Assembly (NCBI GenBank): GCA_036387135.1
Contig: DASVUH010000069.1
Location: 1-64,000, forward strand
DNA: 64,000 bases
Reading direction: 5' to 3'
DNA from: JALZCH01 sp036387135
GTDB taxonomy: Bacteria; Acidobacteriota; Blastocatellia; Pyrinomonadales; Pyrinomonadaceae
In this document: positions 35,301-42,951 of the stretch, piece after piece
How the letters are laid out: every line of letters begins with the position of its first letter
Position numbering within the stretch: the first letter of the stretch is position 1
Notes under the pieces: model-generated
Databases searched by the model: none
Told to the model about the DNA's origin: nothing
Seen by the model: the letters and a program-made list of their open reading frames with translations, nothing else
Program-made: the position numbers and the translations under genes

Positions 35301-35455
35301 TTAATATCTGAATTTTCCCTTTTTCGCGCCAGAATTAGCGCACTCGCATTTTTTGCGCGCCGCTTTTTCGCGGTCAAAAAATTTGCCGACGGCGTATGCG
35401 GCGGGCAGATTGGCGCTTCCGAATTCCAGCCGATTTGCAGATTGAGAAGTCCGCC
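35301..35455 (-). pseudogene. Possible C-terminal gene remnant
   Basis: On the minus strand an open frame ends ANLPAAYAVGKFFDREKAAR and then a Cys-containing basic tail to a TAA at 35301. Its codons look like those of the native genes, not the AT-rich island beside it. No start exists and the upstream part would lie within the island, so it may be the tail of a gene displaced by the island. I do not recognise the family. Confidence 0.25.
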
Positions 35456-35465
35456 GAATATAAAT

Positions 35466-36521
35466 CTAACTCTTTTTAGGTTTTCTATCTGGACAAGTTT
35501 CGCAATAAGTTTTCTTGAAAGCTAAGATAACAGCTTCGTAATCAGAACTCCCGAAAACGGAATTGTAATTGTGTAATATACAGTGACCAAAACGATTTGG
35601 ATCAATTGCATAGTATGTTGCTGGACTTTCCGTATGTTTTAAATTTTGGTGTAATTCAATATTTTCACACCAATACAATTGTTCTTTATTAATTTCGCGT
35701 GTTGCTATGACATCTTTTTTTATATTAGAAAATCTGTTTTGAGGCAGCCTCAAATTTTCTAGCATGTCTTGAGCAAAGGCTTCCATCTCTTCATCACTAC
35801 TATTTGCCCATCTCTCATCTAAATCAATAGAGTTTGCTTCATCAATTACCCTATCGAAAATTTTTGAAAGGGGGTTTTCCGCACTTTCTTTCACATGGGC
35901 ATAGCTCATTTTGCCAGATTTGGCAGACACGTTTGAACGAATTTTATCGGCTTCTTCTATTTGCCCTTTAAGACTCATTAATTCAGCTAAATGGGACTCT
36001 GCACGGAATTTCCTTTCATATAAATTTAAATTTGAATATTTCTCTATAGCTTCTTCTAATAATTTTTTGCACTTTTCGAATAAGTCATCTTCGATCTCTT
36101 CAAAAGCAACCTCGTTTGACTTTGAGTGAAATTGAATAATCGAAAGTTCGCTTACTATATAAAGAACATTTTCGACAATAATGTCAGCCGCCAAAATTTG
36201 ATTTTTGGTTTTTTCAAAAATTTCTTTAAGTTCTTTTTTCCATCTATGAACTCTTTTTCTATGAGCCAAAATTAACGTTGCTACATCTTTAACTAATTCA
36301 TTTGTATCTCTGTAAAAGTTTAAGCCTTTCCTTATTGAAACATTAGACATATCTACGGATAATTCTTTAATAATTGTTCCAAGTTCAGCCTCTAAAATAT
36401 GATAATTAAACTGCAAAATATTTTCGTCTAGTAATTCACCTGATGGAAGTTTTTTAACCTCATCTCTTAATTGAGTCACTAATTCTTTGCGCCGTGCTAG
36501 ATTTCCTTCGCTAAGCAACAA
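35466..36521 (-). CDS. Helical protein with Cys/His-rich C-terminus, partner or second half of the DUF4365 protein
   Basis: The frame gives 351 residues from a TTG at 36521, with no ribosome binding site and no nearby ATG. Residues 1-220 are helical, TPR-like and highly charged. The C-terminal 75 residues carry a possible zinc site: CENIELH, GHCILHNYN and CETCPDR. The frame stays open about 70 bases upstream of the TTG and overlaps the end of the DUF4365 gene in the -1 frame, where a run of A6-GCG-C5-G-A5 (minus strand) lies. I therefore think it is the second half of a single protein, joined by a frameshift or split by an indel. No known family was recognised. Confidence 0.7.
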   Translation of the reverse strand: MLLSEGNLARRKELVTQLRDEVKKLPSGELLDENILQFNYHILEAELGTIIKELSVDMSNVSIRKGLNFYRDTNELVKDVATLILAHRKRVHRWKKELKEIFEKTKNQILAADIIVENVLYIVSELSIIQFHSKSNEVAFEEIEDDLFEKCKKLLEEAIEKYSNLNLYERKFRAESHLAELMSLKGQIEEADKIRSNVSAKSGKMSYAHVKESAENPLSKIFDRVIDEANSIDLDERWANSSDEEMEAFAQDMLENLRLPQNRFSNIKKDVIATREINKEQLYWCENIELHQNLKHTESPATYYAIDPNRFGHCILHNYNSVFGSSDYEAVILAFKKTYCETCPDRKPKKS

Positions 36522-37477
36522 TCTATGAATATAATCAAAGCGAAATGATGAGAATTTTTCGGGGGCGCTTTTTTGGCAATCTCTTTTAATTTTTCAGTGT
36601 GTTCTTTAGAATTAATATTGCCTAAACGGTAATCGCAAGAAGATTCCAACCAATCAACAATTTGTTGGTCCTTTTCGGATAATTCCTGGCTACTTATTGT
36701 TAGGAACGTAATAGTTTCTTTTGCAGTGTGATAGCGTCCAGAATAATATTCAGCATAAGCTCTAACAGTCAGAACGGATGATTTTTCTTTGTCTTCCGCA
36801 TCAAGAAGATTTATCTTATGGAGAATTTCCTTTCTATAACCTTCATTTACTAAATTAATTCCAAAACTGTTAATTAAATTTAGGATTTCCTTTTTATCTG
36901 TTATTTCGAGAGTATTAGAGTTAATTTCTACTAAAACATTTGGGGCTTGAGCTAGTGCAAGTGTTTCATTTAACTCTCTACTAAATAAACTTTGTTTTAC
37001 TATTTGTTCTCTTATTTCATCTAATTTTGCTGAATCCAAAACATTATTGAATCGTAAAGTTATAGTTTTTTGTTTAATCCAATCTGAATTTTCTTCTTCT
37101 AGCCGTTGGAATTCATTTCTAGCCCAAACAAACCGAAACTCGTTTTGAGGTTCAATATAGAGTATGTAAATCGAGATAGGATTATTGAGAAGATAATTAA
37201 GATTACTAGTATCAACTTGTAGCGAGTAGCTGCCATCTTTGTTGGGTTCAATTGAACGTGTTCCTTTTAACTGAATTTGTGAGCGAAAATTTGTTGCAGT
37301 ACCATTTTCTAAAATCTCAAGAGACGCATCAACACCATAATCCTCTATTCGCTCATCTCTTAAACAGAATCTGTTCTTCGGCAAAAATGAATTCAATGCA
37401 TCCAAACTGTTGGTTTGAATTTCACTGTTTTCATCTACTTTAGGAAGGTTTTGTAAGTAACTACCTCTTTTATTCAT
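36497..37477 (-). CDS. DUF4365-domain protein (PD-(D/E)XK nuclease-like)
   Basis: This 326-residue protein has an N-terminal DUF4365 domain (about 20-165) with the nuclease-like pattern IEDYGVDASLEI followed by SQIQLKGT (Asp, then Gln-X-Lys). The domain continues VDTSNLNYLLNNPISIYILY. The C-terminal half (about 190-326) is helical and TPR-like. DUF4365 proteins belong to the restriction-endonuclease-like superfamily and recur in defence islands. The gene begins 4 bases after the grpB-like stop, is AT-rich compared with its neighbours, and overlaps the next gene by 25 bases. A role in nucleic-acid cleavage is inference from the fold. Confidence 0.8.
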   Translation of the reverse strand: MNKRGSYLQNLPKVDENSEIQTNSLDALNSFLPKNRFCLRDERIEDYGVDASLEILENGTATNFRSQIQLKGTRSIEPNKDGSYSLQVDTSNLNYLLNNPISIYILYIEPQNEFRFVWARNEFQRLEEENSDWIKQKTITLRFNNVLDSAKLDEIREQIVKQSLFSRELNETLALAQAPNVLVEINSNTLEITDKKEILNLINSFGINLVNEGYRKEILHKINLLDAEDKEKSSVLTVRAYAEYYSGRYHTAKETITFLTISSQELSEKDQQIVDWLESSCDYRLGNINSKEHTEKLKEIAKKAPPKNSHHFALIIFIDCCLAKEI

Positions 37478-37481
37478 AGAT

Positions 37482-38042
37482 TTATATCTTGAATTTCGGT
37501 TTCGATGGAGTCAGTAGCATTTTAAAGTTTTCGATTGCTGCTTTCAAAACATTTTCGATAAATTCAGTTTTGCCTTCTGTGTACGCTTCGCGGTTTTCGC
37601 GGTGTGTCTGCACCAGTTCGCGTTTGAGGTTTTCGTATTGGGCGGCTATTTGCGGATTGGCGCGCAGGTAATCTCGAAACAAGAGATGATTTCGCCATAA
37701 ATCGCTTTCGTAATGGACGACGTGAAGATGATGTGTGCGGCGCGGCGAGCCTTTTCTGAAATAATGGCGATTGAGGATGCCGTTTTCGCCGCGATAAACA
37801 TAGTCTAAGTTTTCAAACGGTTTGATGATTTGCTCGACATCGGCGATTTCACGCACGGCGAGCGCTATGTTAATTATCGGTTTGGCGGCGATGCCGCAGA
37901 TGGCGGTGCTGCCGATGTGTTCGACGGCGAACGCGTGTTTGCCGGCAGCTGATATTAATTGCTGTGCTTCGGCGGCAAAAAGCTCGTGCCATTCTTCGCG
38001 GTGCGGCGAGAGCTTGACCGCACCTTTTTCTAATCCGAGCAT
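37482..38042 (-). CDS. GrpB family protein (UPF0157)
   Basis: This 186-residue protein has the GrpB/nucleotidyltransferase-like fold: VKLSPHREEWHELFAAEA at the start, the signature VEHIGSTAICGIAAKPIIN (residues 41-60), and RTHHLHVVHYES in the middle. GrpB proteins resemble minimal nucleotidyltransferases and some are linked to CoA biosynthesis, but a general function is not settled. Complete, ATG start at 38042. The AT-rich DUF4365 gene begins 4 bases after its stop. Confidence 0.9.
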   Translation of the reverse strand: MLGLEKGAVKLSPHREEWHELFAAEAQQLISAAGKHAFAVEHIGSTAICGIAAKPIINIALAVREIADVEQIIKPFENLDYVYRGENGILNRHYFRKGSPRRTHHLHVVHYESDLWRNHLLFRDYLRANPQIAAQYENLKRELVQTHRENREAYTEGKTEFIENVLKAAIENFKMLLTPSKPKFKI

Positions 38043-38048
38043 CTTATT

Positions 38049-38456
38049 CTAAAACCGCTGGACCCCGGGAGTTGTCCAGAACAATTCGCCATCCTCCGTC
38101 GGTTTGTTTACGCAATGTTCCGCCAAGCTCGCCACTTCTGCCGCTAATTTATCCGGGTCAACGGGTTTTGGGATGTGTGTTTGAAAACCTGTGTCGAGCG
38201 CGCGAAGCCGATCTTCTTCTCTGACATACGCGGTTAGAGCCGTTGCGGGAACGCCGCCTTCTTCCGGTTTTAAGGCGCGAATTTTGCGAATCAGCGAATA
38301 ACCGTCTTCGTTGGGCATTCCCAAAATAATCAGCGAGGTCAGGTCGAGACTGAATGAGAAAAGCCGCGAAATCGTAATTGTAGTCAGCAAAACGAGGGCA
38401 AACGCCCCTAATGCCAATCCGTACCGACCCGCGATTGATAGAAAATTTTTCAACAT
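38049..38456 (-). pseudogene. Collapsed hybrid histidine kinase: membrane start fused to half a receiver domain
   Basis: The frame has 135 residues. Residues 1-34 (MLKNFLSIAGRYGLALGAFA and on) look like the first membrane segment of a sensor kinase. It switches directly, near residue 40, to the second half of a response-regulator receiver: LIILGMPNEDGYSLIRKIR, the TALTAYV switch region and the PKPVDPDKL conserved Lys-Pro. The phosphorylated Asp and first strands of the receiver are missing, as are all kinase domains. Internal deletion of a hybrid kinase gene explains this. A functional product seems unlikely. Confidence 0.7.
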
Positions 38457-38544
38457 TGTTGCCCGGTTGCTTCGAGCTTAGTACGGCTTGATATACTACA
38501 CTTTCGACATTTATAAGCAAAATTATTCAGTAATAAAAACAACA

Positions 38545-39015
38545 TTACCAGCGATGATAAGCGGGATGCCCCGGTTTGACAGCGACGAATGTGCCTCGAC
38601 AAGTGGCGCAGATTTCGCCGCCCGCTTCAAGCTCGGATTCAACAATGGCTTTTCTTTCCGACGATTCGACGACGCGGGCGCGCAAAGTGATTGCGCCGTC
38701 AAGCGGAATCGGGCGCAAAAGTTTAACCGAATATTCGGCTGTGACGGTGCAATCGGGTGCGTCTTTGTTGTTCTTTTTCATCAAATGATAAGCGGCAGCC
38801 CAGTTTGAATGACAATCGAGTAAAGTTCCGGTGATTCCGCCGGAAAGCATTCCGGGAAAGGCTTCGTGATGTTTTTCGGCGCGCCATTCAGCAACGGTTT
38901 CCGCGTCGCTCGCGGCAAAACTGCGGATTCGCAAACCTTTTTCATTGGAAACACCGCATCCGAAGCAAACGCCTGCGGGCGCGTAAGTTTCCTGCAAACT
39001 TTTTTCGTCGGTCAT
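38545..39015 (-). CDS. PaaI-like hotdog-fold thioesterase
   Basis: The protein has 156 residues from the ATG at 39015, preferred over GTG 39033. Hotdog-fold motifs are HEAFPGMLSGGITGTLLDCHSN (the central helix, with Gly-Gly and Asp) and the beta strands TVTAEYSVKLLRPIPLDG and AIVESELEAGGEICATCRG. Such enzymes hydrolyse acyl-CoA thioesters. The N-terminal CFGCGVSNEKGL is typical of one branch that binds small acyl-CoAs. No pathway genes are adjacent. Confidence 0.88.
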   Translation of the reverse strand: MTDEKSLQETYAPAGVCFGCGVSNEKGLRIRSFAASDAETVAEWRAEKHHEAFPGMLSGGITGTLLDCHSNWAAAYHLMKKNNKDAPDCTVTAEYSVKLLRPIPLDGAITLRARVVESSERKAIVESELEAGGEICATCRGTFVAVKPGHPAYHRW

Positions 39016-39038
39016 AGCGGCAAATATTAACACAAATA

Positions 39039-39072
39039 AAAAAACCTTTCGGAATATTCCAAAAGGTTTTTT
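39039..39072 (-). terminator. Terminator of the ECF sigma-factor gene
   Basis: AAAAAACCTTT (39039-39049) pairs with AAAGGTTTTTT (39062-39072), with an inner GGAATATTCC palindrome. On the minus strand it is followed by T-rich sequence, 31 bases after the sigma-factor stop. Confidence 0.75.
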
Positions 39073-39102
39073 GCGGGTGAGGACAATTGTAAAATGTTTA
39101 AA

Positions 39103-39780
39103 TTACCAGGACAAAGCTAATTTCGGCGCGCTTTTCTTTTGCAAAAGTTTTCGCATTTTAAGACGCGCTTTGTGCAATTGCGATTTGGAAGTTCCCACCG
39201 AACAACCTAAAATTCTCGCTACTTCTTCGTGTTCGTAGCCTTCGATGTCATGCAGCACGAAAACGTTGCGATAACCCGGAGGAAGCTGCTTGATTGCATT
39301 ATCAAGCGCGATTTTGTCAACCACCGGCATTTTTTGCGCATTCTCCGTGCCGTGAACGATTTGCACCGGAGTTTCGCCTTCTTCCGTCGTTTTTTCGTAT
39401 TTAACCGAGCGTTTGCGGAAATGCATCAACACCTGGTTAACAGTCATTCTATGAAGCCAAGTTGTAAAAGCAGAATCACCGCGGAAACTGCCGATTTTTC
39501 GATAAAGCTGAATAAAAACTTCCTGAGTTAAATCTTCAGCCTCGGTCGGGTTTTGCAGCATTCTGAGGCAAACGCTGTAAACGCGCCGATGATGTCTTGA
39601 GTAAATTTCTTCAAAAGCAGTCAGGTCGCCGTTTGAAGCACGCTGCGCCAAGGTGAAATCGGTGCTGGCGTCATAATTAATTTCTTCGGTTTCTTGAGTT
39701 TCTCGTTCGATTTTTTCCACATCGCCGCCCACGGCGGGCGTCGCATCTTGTAAAACCGGAAATGTTAATGTATTCATCAT
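39103..39780 (-). CDS. ECF RNA polymerase sigma factor, RpoE-like
   Basis: The protein has 225 residues from ATG 39780, preceded by AAGGGG about ten bases away. A longer start at 39816 lacks this. An acidic N-terminal extension (1-45) precedes region 2 (RASNGDLTAFEEIYSRHHRR, then TQEVFIQLYRKIGSFRGDS and FTTWLHRMTVNQVLMHFRKR). After a linker comes region 4 (LPPGYRNVFVLHDIEGYEHE, ARILGCSVGTSKSQLHKAR). It should direct RNA polymerase to stress promoters with GGAAC-type -35 boxes. No anti-sigma factor gene is next to it. A divergent palindromic GGAACTT...TCAAA site lies 182-222 bases upstream. Confidence 0.93.
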   Translation of the reverse strand: MMNTLTFPVLQDATPAVGGDVEKIERETQETEEINYDASTDFTLAQRASNGDLTAFEEIYSRHHRRVYSVCLRMLQNPTEAEDLTQEVFIQLYRKIGSFRGDSAFTTWLHRMTVNQVLMHFRKRSVKYEKTTEEGETPVQIVHGTENAQKMPVVDKIALDNAIKQLPPGYRNVFVLHDIEGYEHEEVARILGCSVGTSKSQLHKARLKMRKLLQKKSAPKLALSW

Positions 39781-39948
39781 TTTTCGTATTCCCCTTGCTG
39801 GTTCTTGTAGTAGCAATATTTATGCCACATGGTAAATTACGTTCCAGACACAAAACTGGTTTTTAATTACACGCCTTAACTTCAAATTAGTTCCAGCGAA
39901 CTTTAACGAAAGTCTTTCATCTAAACCAAAGCGTATAACGCCTGACTT

Positions 39949-39989
39949 ATTTGACACGCGGGGAACTTTTTTGTTCCCGCCGCGTCAAA
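39949..39989. promoter_or_regulatory. Palindromic site with ECF-sigma-like promoters on both strands
   Basis: The plus strand reads GGAACTT (39962-39968), 16 bases, TCAAA (39985-39989). The minus strand reads GGAAC, then a similar spacing, and TCAAA, because the whole site is a near-perfect inverted repeat (TTTGAC..GCGGGGAAC and its complement). It sits between divergent genes, one of them an ECF sigma factor. It could also act as a hairpin in RNA. Confidence 0.4.
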
Positions 39990-40041
39990 ATATATCAATG
40001 TCCCGTGTTTGATTGTTCCAGATGGGAGACACACAAGAAAC

Positions 40042-40803
40042 GTGAGAAAATTTTTACTGTCGCTGATTGTTTTAACTTTGCTTTCTATCGCAGCTTTGGC
40101 GCAGAACCAAAGTGTCGAAATTTCATCTCCGCAGACGACGAAAGTCGAATTGGCTGACGACGGCATTCCGGTTTTAGTCAAGCATTTGCCCGATTGGGAA
40201 ACGGCGCAAAAACGCGCACGGCTTGCGACAAATTTGCCGGAATTGCAGAGCGCGGCGGGAAATCGTCCGATTTTGGAAACCACCGATTTTATAGGCGGAG
40301 TCGAAGCGGTCGCGGCGAGCTACGATGAGGGAAAACTGGTCATCGTCGAGTATCCGACGGCGCAGGGCGCGGTTGAGGCGGACGCCGAAATAAAAGAAAA
40401 ATTAAATGATTCGCCGCAAACAATTTATCGAAAAGTCGGAAATTACTCTGTGTTTGTTTTCGATGCGGCGGATGAACGCGCGGCAAACAGTCTGATTGAC
40501 AAGGTTGCATACGAAAAACAAGTTCAATGGCTCAGCGACAACCCGATTCCGCTGCTGAAAGCGCAGCGCGCATACGCCGTTACTACGTCGGATATTATCC
40601 TGGTTACGTTTAAAGCAATCGGAATTGCGGTTGTCGCGGCTTTCTTTATCGGCGGAATTTTCGGAGCTGTTATATTCCGCCATCGCAGACGCGGGCAGGA
40701 TTCAGCCGACATCTTTACGGATGCGGGCGGAATGATGCGCCTGAATTTAGACGAATTAACGCCGCAAACAAACCCTGCTCGCTTAATCGGAGACGGACAA
40801 TAG
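40042..40803 (+). CDS. Exported, membrane-anchored protein of unknown function
   Basis: The protein has 253 residues from the GTG at 40042, which puts the signal peptide (RKFLLSLIVLTLLSIAALAQ) at the very N-terminus and follows GGGAG. The ATG at 40009 would add 11 non-signal residues. The outer part (about 22-185) is mixed alpha/beta with no known motif (for example PDWETAQKRARLATNLPELQ). One C-terminal membrane segment (about 193-215) and a cytoplasmic basic tail (RHRRRGQ) follow. It may be controlled by the divergent ECF sigma factor through the palindromic site upstream, which is inference. Confidence 0.75.
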   Translation: MRKFLLSLIVLTLLSIAALAQNQSVEISSPQTTKVELADDGIPVLVKHLPDWETAQKRARLATNLPELQSAAGNRPILETTDFIGGVEAVAASYDEGKLVIVEYPTAQGAVEADAEIKEKLNDSPQTIYRKVGNYSVFVFDAADERAANSLIDKVAYEKQVQWLSDNPIPLLKAQRAYAVTTSDIILVTFKAIGIAVVAAFFIGGIFGAVIFRHRRRGQDSADIFTDAGGMMRLNLDELTPQTNPARLIGDGQ

Positions 40804-40818
40804 TCTAAAGAATTATTG

Positions 40819-40901
40819 AAACGCAGAGGCGCCGAGACGCAGAGAAAAATAAAACGGAGATTTTAAGAATCTTTTAATCATTTTCTCTGCGTCTCTGCGT
40901 T
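40819..40901. repeat. Intergenic hairpin H2, 8-base tandem arms
   Basis: The left arm AACGCAGAGGCGCCGAGACG and on is paired with TTTTCTCTGCGTCTCTGCGTT on the right. The unit CGCAGAGA is repeated every 8 bases. It lies between convergent genes and shares its unit type with H1. Confidence 0.75.
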
Positions 40902-40911
40902 AAAATTGTAG

Positions 40912-42039
40912 TCAAGGCAAAGCGGCAATTAGTTTTTCGATTTCTTCGCGCGTGTTGTAAATATGCGGTGCAATGCGCAGACGGTCGCCGCGCGGTGCGA
41001 CGATGATGTTTTGGCGCTGGAGATGTTTGTAAAGCCGCATCGCTTCGACGCCGTTTCGGCTGCGGATACAGACAATCGGCGATTTTTCGTTTTCACGACG
41101 CGAGCTGACTAATTCATATTTTTCTTTGTCCAAACTTTCGCATAGAAAATCGCCCAAACCGAGCAAATATTTATTTATTCCCGCAACGCCCAATTCGGTT
41201 AACAATTTCAGATTCGCTTCGAGCGCATAAAAAAGCGCGGAGGCAAAAGTTCCGGTTTCCCAGGCGAGCGCGCCCGGTTTAAATTGCTGTTCAAAATTTG
41301 AATAATCTTCCGGCTGCTCGACGCTGATCCAGCCGACGAGCGTCGGTTCGATTCGCGCCCGCGCGCGGTCGGAAAGATAAATGTAACCGATTCCTTCGGG
41401 CGACATCAGCCATTTGTGGCTGGCTCCGGCGGCGGCGTCAATCAAATCCGCCTCGACATCAATCGGCACAACGCCCGCCGCTTGAATCGCGTCAACGATT
41501 AATAAAGCGTCAACGGCTCGCGCCGCTTCGCCGATTCTTTTTAAATCCGCTCGAAAACCCGAAGCGTATTGAACCGCGCTGATTGCGACGACGCGGGTTT
41601 TTTCGTCTATTAAAGAAATGAATTCGTCCGAATCAATGCGCCCATTTTCGCGTTCCGGGCAAAAACGCAATTCGACATTTTCGGTGTCGCGGATTCGCCG
41701 CCAGGCGTAAACGTTTGAAGGAAACTCGTTTTGAAAAGTGACTATGTTATCGCCCGCGTTCCATTTTAAACCGTTGGCGATTGTCGAAAGCGCGTCGGAA
41801 GTGTTTCGCAAGAAGGCGATTTGTTCCGGTTGCGCATTGATTAAACCAGCGAGAAGGCGTCGGCAATTTTCCTTGCGCCCGACCCATTGACGATAGTTGC
41901 GCGAGCCGTACATTTGAACGTCTCGAAGCTGTTCGTTGATCGCCTCGATTGCGATTGTCGGCGGAGGCGAGACCGCCGCGCTGTTTAAATAGATGTATTC
42001 TTTGGTAATCGGAAACAACCGACGTATTTCTTCGTTCAT
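40912..42039 (-). CDS. PLP-dependent aminotransferase class V-fold protein
   Basis: The protein has 375 residues from the ATG at 42039; the longer frame begins with a TTG at 42087 and lacks a ribosome binding site. The fold is that of cysteine desulfurase/isopenicillin-N-epimerase-like enzymes. YLNSAAVSPPPTIAIEA is at the start, the PLP-stacking region is ISAVQYASGFRADL, DAIQAAGVVPIDVEA carries the conserved Asp, and the Schiff-base lysine is in GASHKWLMSPEGIGY. No active-site loop cysteine typical of IscS/SufS was seen, so a racemase/epimerase or aminotransferase-like function is more likely than cysteine desulfuration. Confidence 0.88.
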   Translation of the reverse strand: MNEEIRRLFPITKEYIYLNSAAVSPPPTIAIEAINEQLRDVQMYGSRNYRQWVGRKENCRRLLAGLINAQPEQIAFLRNTSDALSTIANGLKWNAGDNIVTFQNEFPSNVYAWRRIRDTENVELRFCPERENGRIDSDEFISLIDEKTRVVAISAVQYASGFRADLKRIGEAARAVDALLIVDAIQAAGVVPIDVEADLIDAAAGASHKWLMSPEGIGYIYLSDRARARIEPTLVGWISVEQPEDYSNFEQQFKPGALAWETGTFASALFYALEANLKLLTELGVAGINKYLLGLGDFLCESLDKEKYELVSSRRENEKSPIVCIRSRNGVEAMRLYKHLQRQNIIVAPRGDRLRIAPHIYNTREEIEKLIAALP

Positions 42040-42173
42040 CTGAAACGTGCCGAAGGGTGAAAATCTGTTAAAATAATCTTTTGACAAATTGGCACGAAAA
42101 TCGCTAATTTGGCAAACTAAAGACGGTGGCGGATCGAGTTTAAACGCCCGTTTTTTAAGATTATAAAAGTTTT

Positions 42174-42905
42174 ATGTTTAATAACCCAAAAGACCGGGTT
42201 CCTCAATTCGGTTTAATGCTGGCGGAAGACGACCAGATTATTGATGTTCAACAATTGCGTCGCGAAACCAGACGCGGTTTGTGGTCTGAAGTCGGAGTTT
42301 TCGTCCGCGACATTTTGTTTGCGCTCTGCGTGATGATTTTAATCGGCGTGTTTATCGTCCAGCCCGTCGCGGTCGAAGGCACTTCGATGCTGCCCGAACT
42401 GCACAACGGCGAGCGTCTGCTGGTTAATAAATTGATTTATTACAAATCCGACGCGCTCAAAGAATACGGTTTTCCCGCGCTCGAACGCGGTGATGTCGTC
42501 GTTTTCTGGTTTCCGAATAATCCCGATCAAAGTTTCGTCAAGCGCGTCATCGGTTTGCCGGGCGAAACCGTCGAGATGAGGAGCGGCGTGTTTTATATTG
42601 ACGGAAAAGAATTGAAAGAGCCGTATTTAGACCCCGAACACAACACGGCGCACATCAGTATGCCGCCGAAAAGGGTTGATGCGCATTATTATTTCGTGGT
42701 CGGCGACAACCGCGATAATTCTTACGATTCGCGCAATTGGGGACTTGTGCCGGAAAAATACATTTACGGCAAAGCGATGTTTCGCTATTATCCGCTCAAC
42801 GGTTTCGGGTTTATCACGCACGGCAAAACCGAGTTCAACGGGGCAGCGGCTTCCGGCAATCCGAGTTCTTTCGCGGACTCGCCAAACGAATACATTTCAA
42901 GATAA
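42174..42905 (+). CDS. lepB: Signal peptidase I
   Basis: This 243-residue enzyme cleaves signal peptides from exported proteins. A cytoplasmic N-terminus (1-40) is followed by one membrane segment (about 46-63). The catalytic Ser71 is in VEGTSMLPELHNGE and the general-base Lys123 in SFVKRVIGLPGE. Box E is VVGDNRDNSYDSRNWG. The active site is on the outer side of the membrane. A single membrane anchor and moderate length resemble the enzymes of Gram-positives and cyanobacteria. carA follows 46 bases downstream, beyond a terminator. Confidence 0.95.
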   Translation: MFNNPKDRVPQFGLMLAEDDQIIDVQQLRRETRRGLWSEVGVFVRDILFALCVMILIGVFIVQPVAVEGTSMLPELHNGERLLVNKLIYYKSDALKEYGFPALERGDVVVFWFPNNPDQSFVKRVIGLPGETVEMRSGVFYIDGKELKEPYLDPEHNTAHISMPPKRVDAHYYFVVGDNRDNSYDSRNWGLVPEKYIYGKAMFRYYPLNGFGFITHGKTEFNGAAASGNPSSFADSPNEYISR

Positions 42906-42916
42906 TTTAAAAAAAC

Positions 42917-42945
42917 AACGCCGACCGAAAAAGTCGGCGTTTTTA
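42917..42945 (+). terminator. Terminator after lepB
   Basis: AACGCCGAC (42917-42925) and GTCGGCGTT (42933-42941) form a nine-pair stem followed by TTTT. It ends 7 bases before the carA start. Confidence 0.8.
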
Positions 42946-42951
42946 GTAAAA

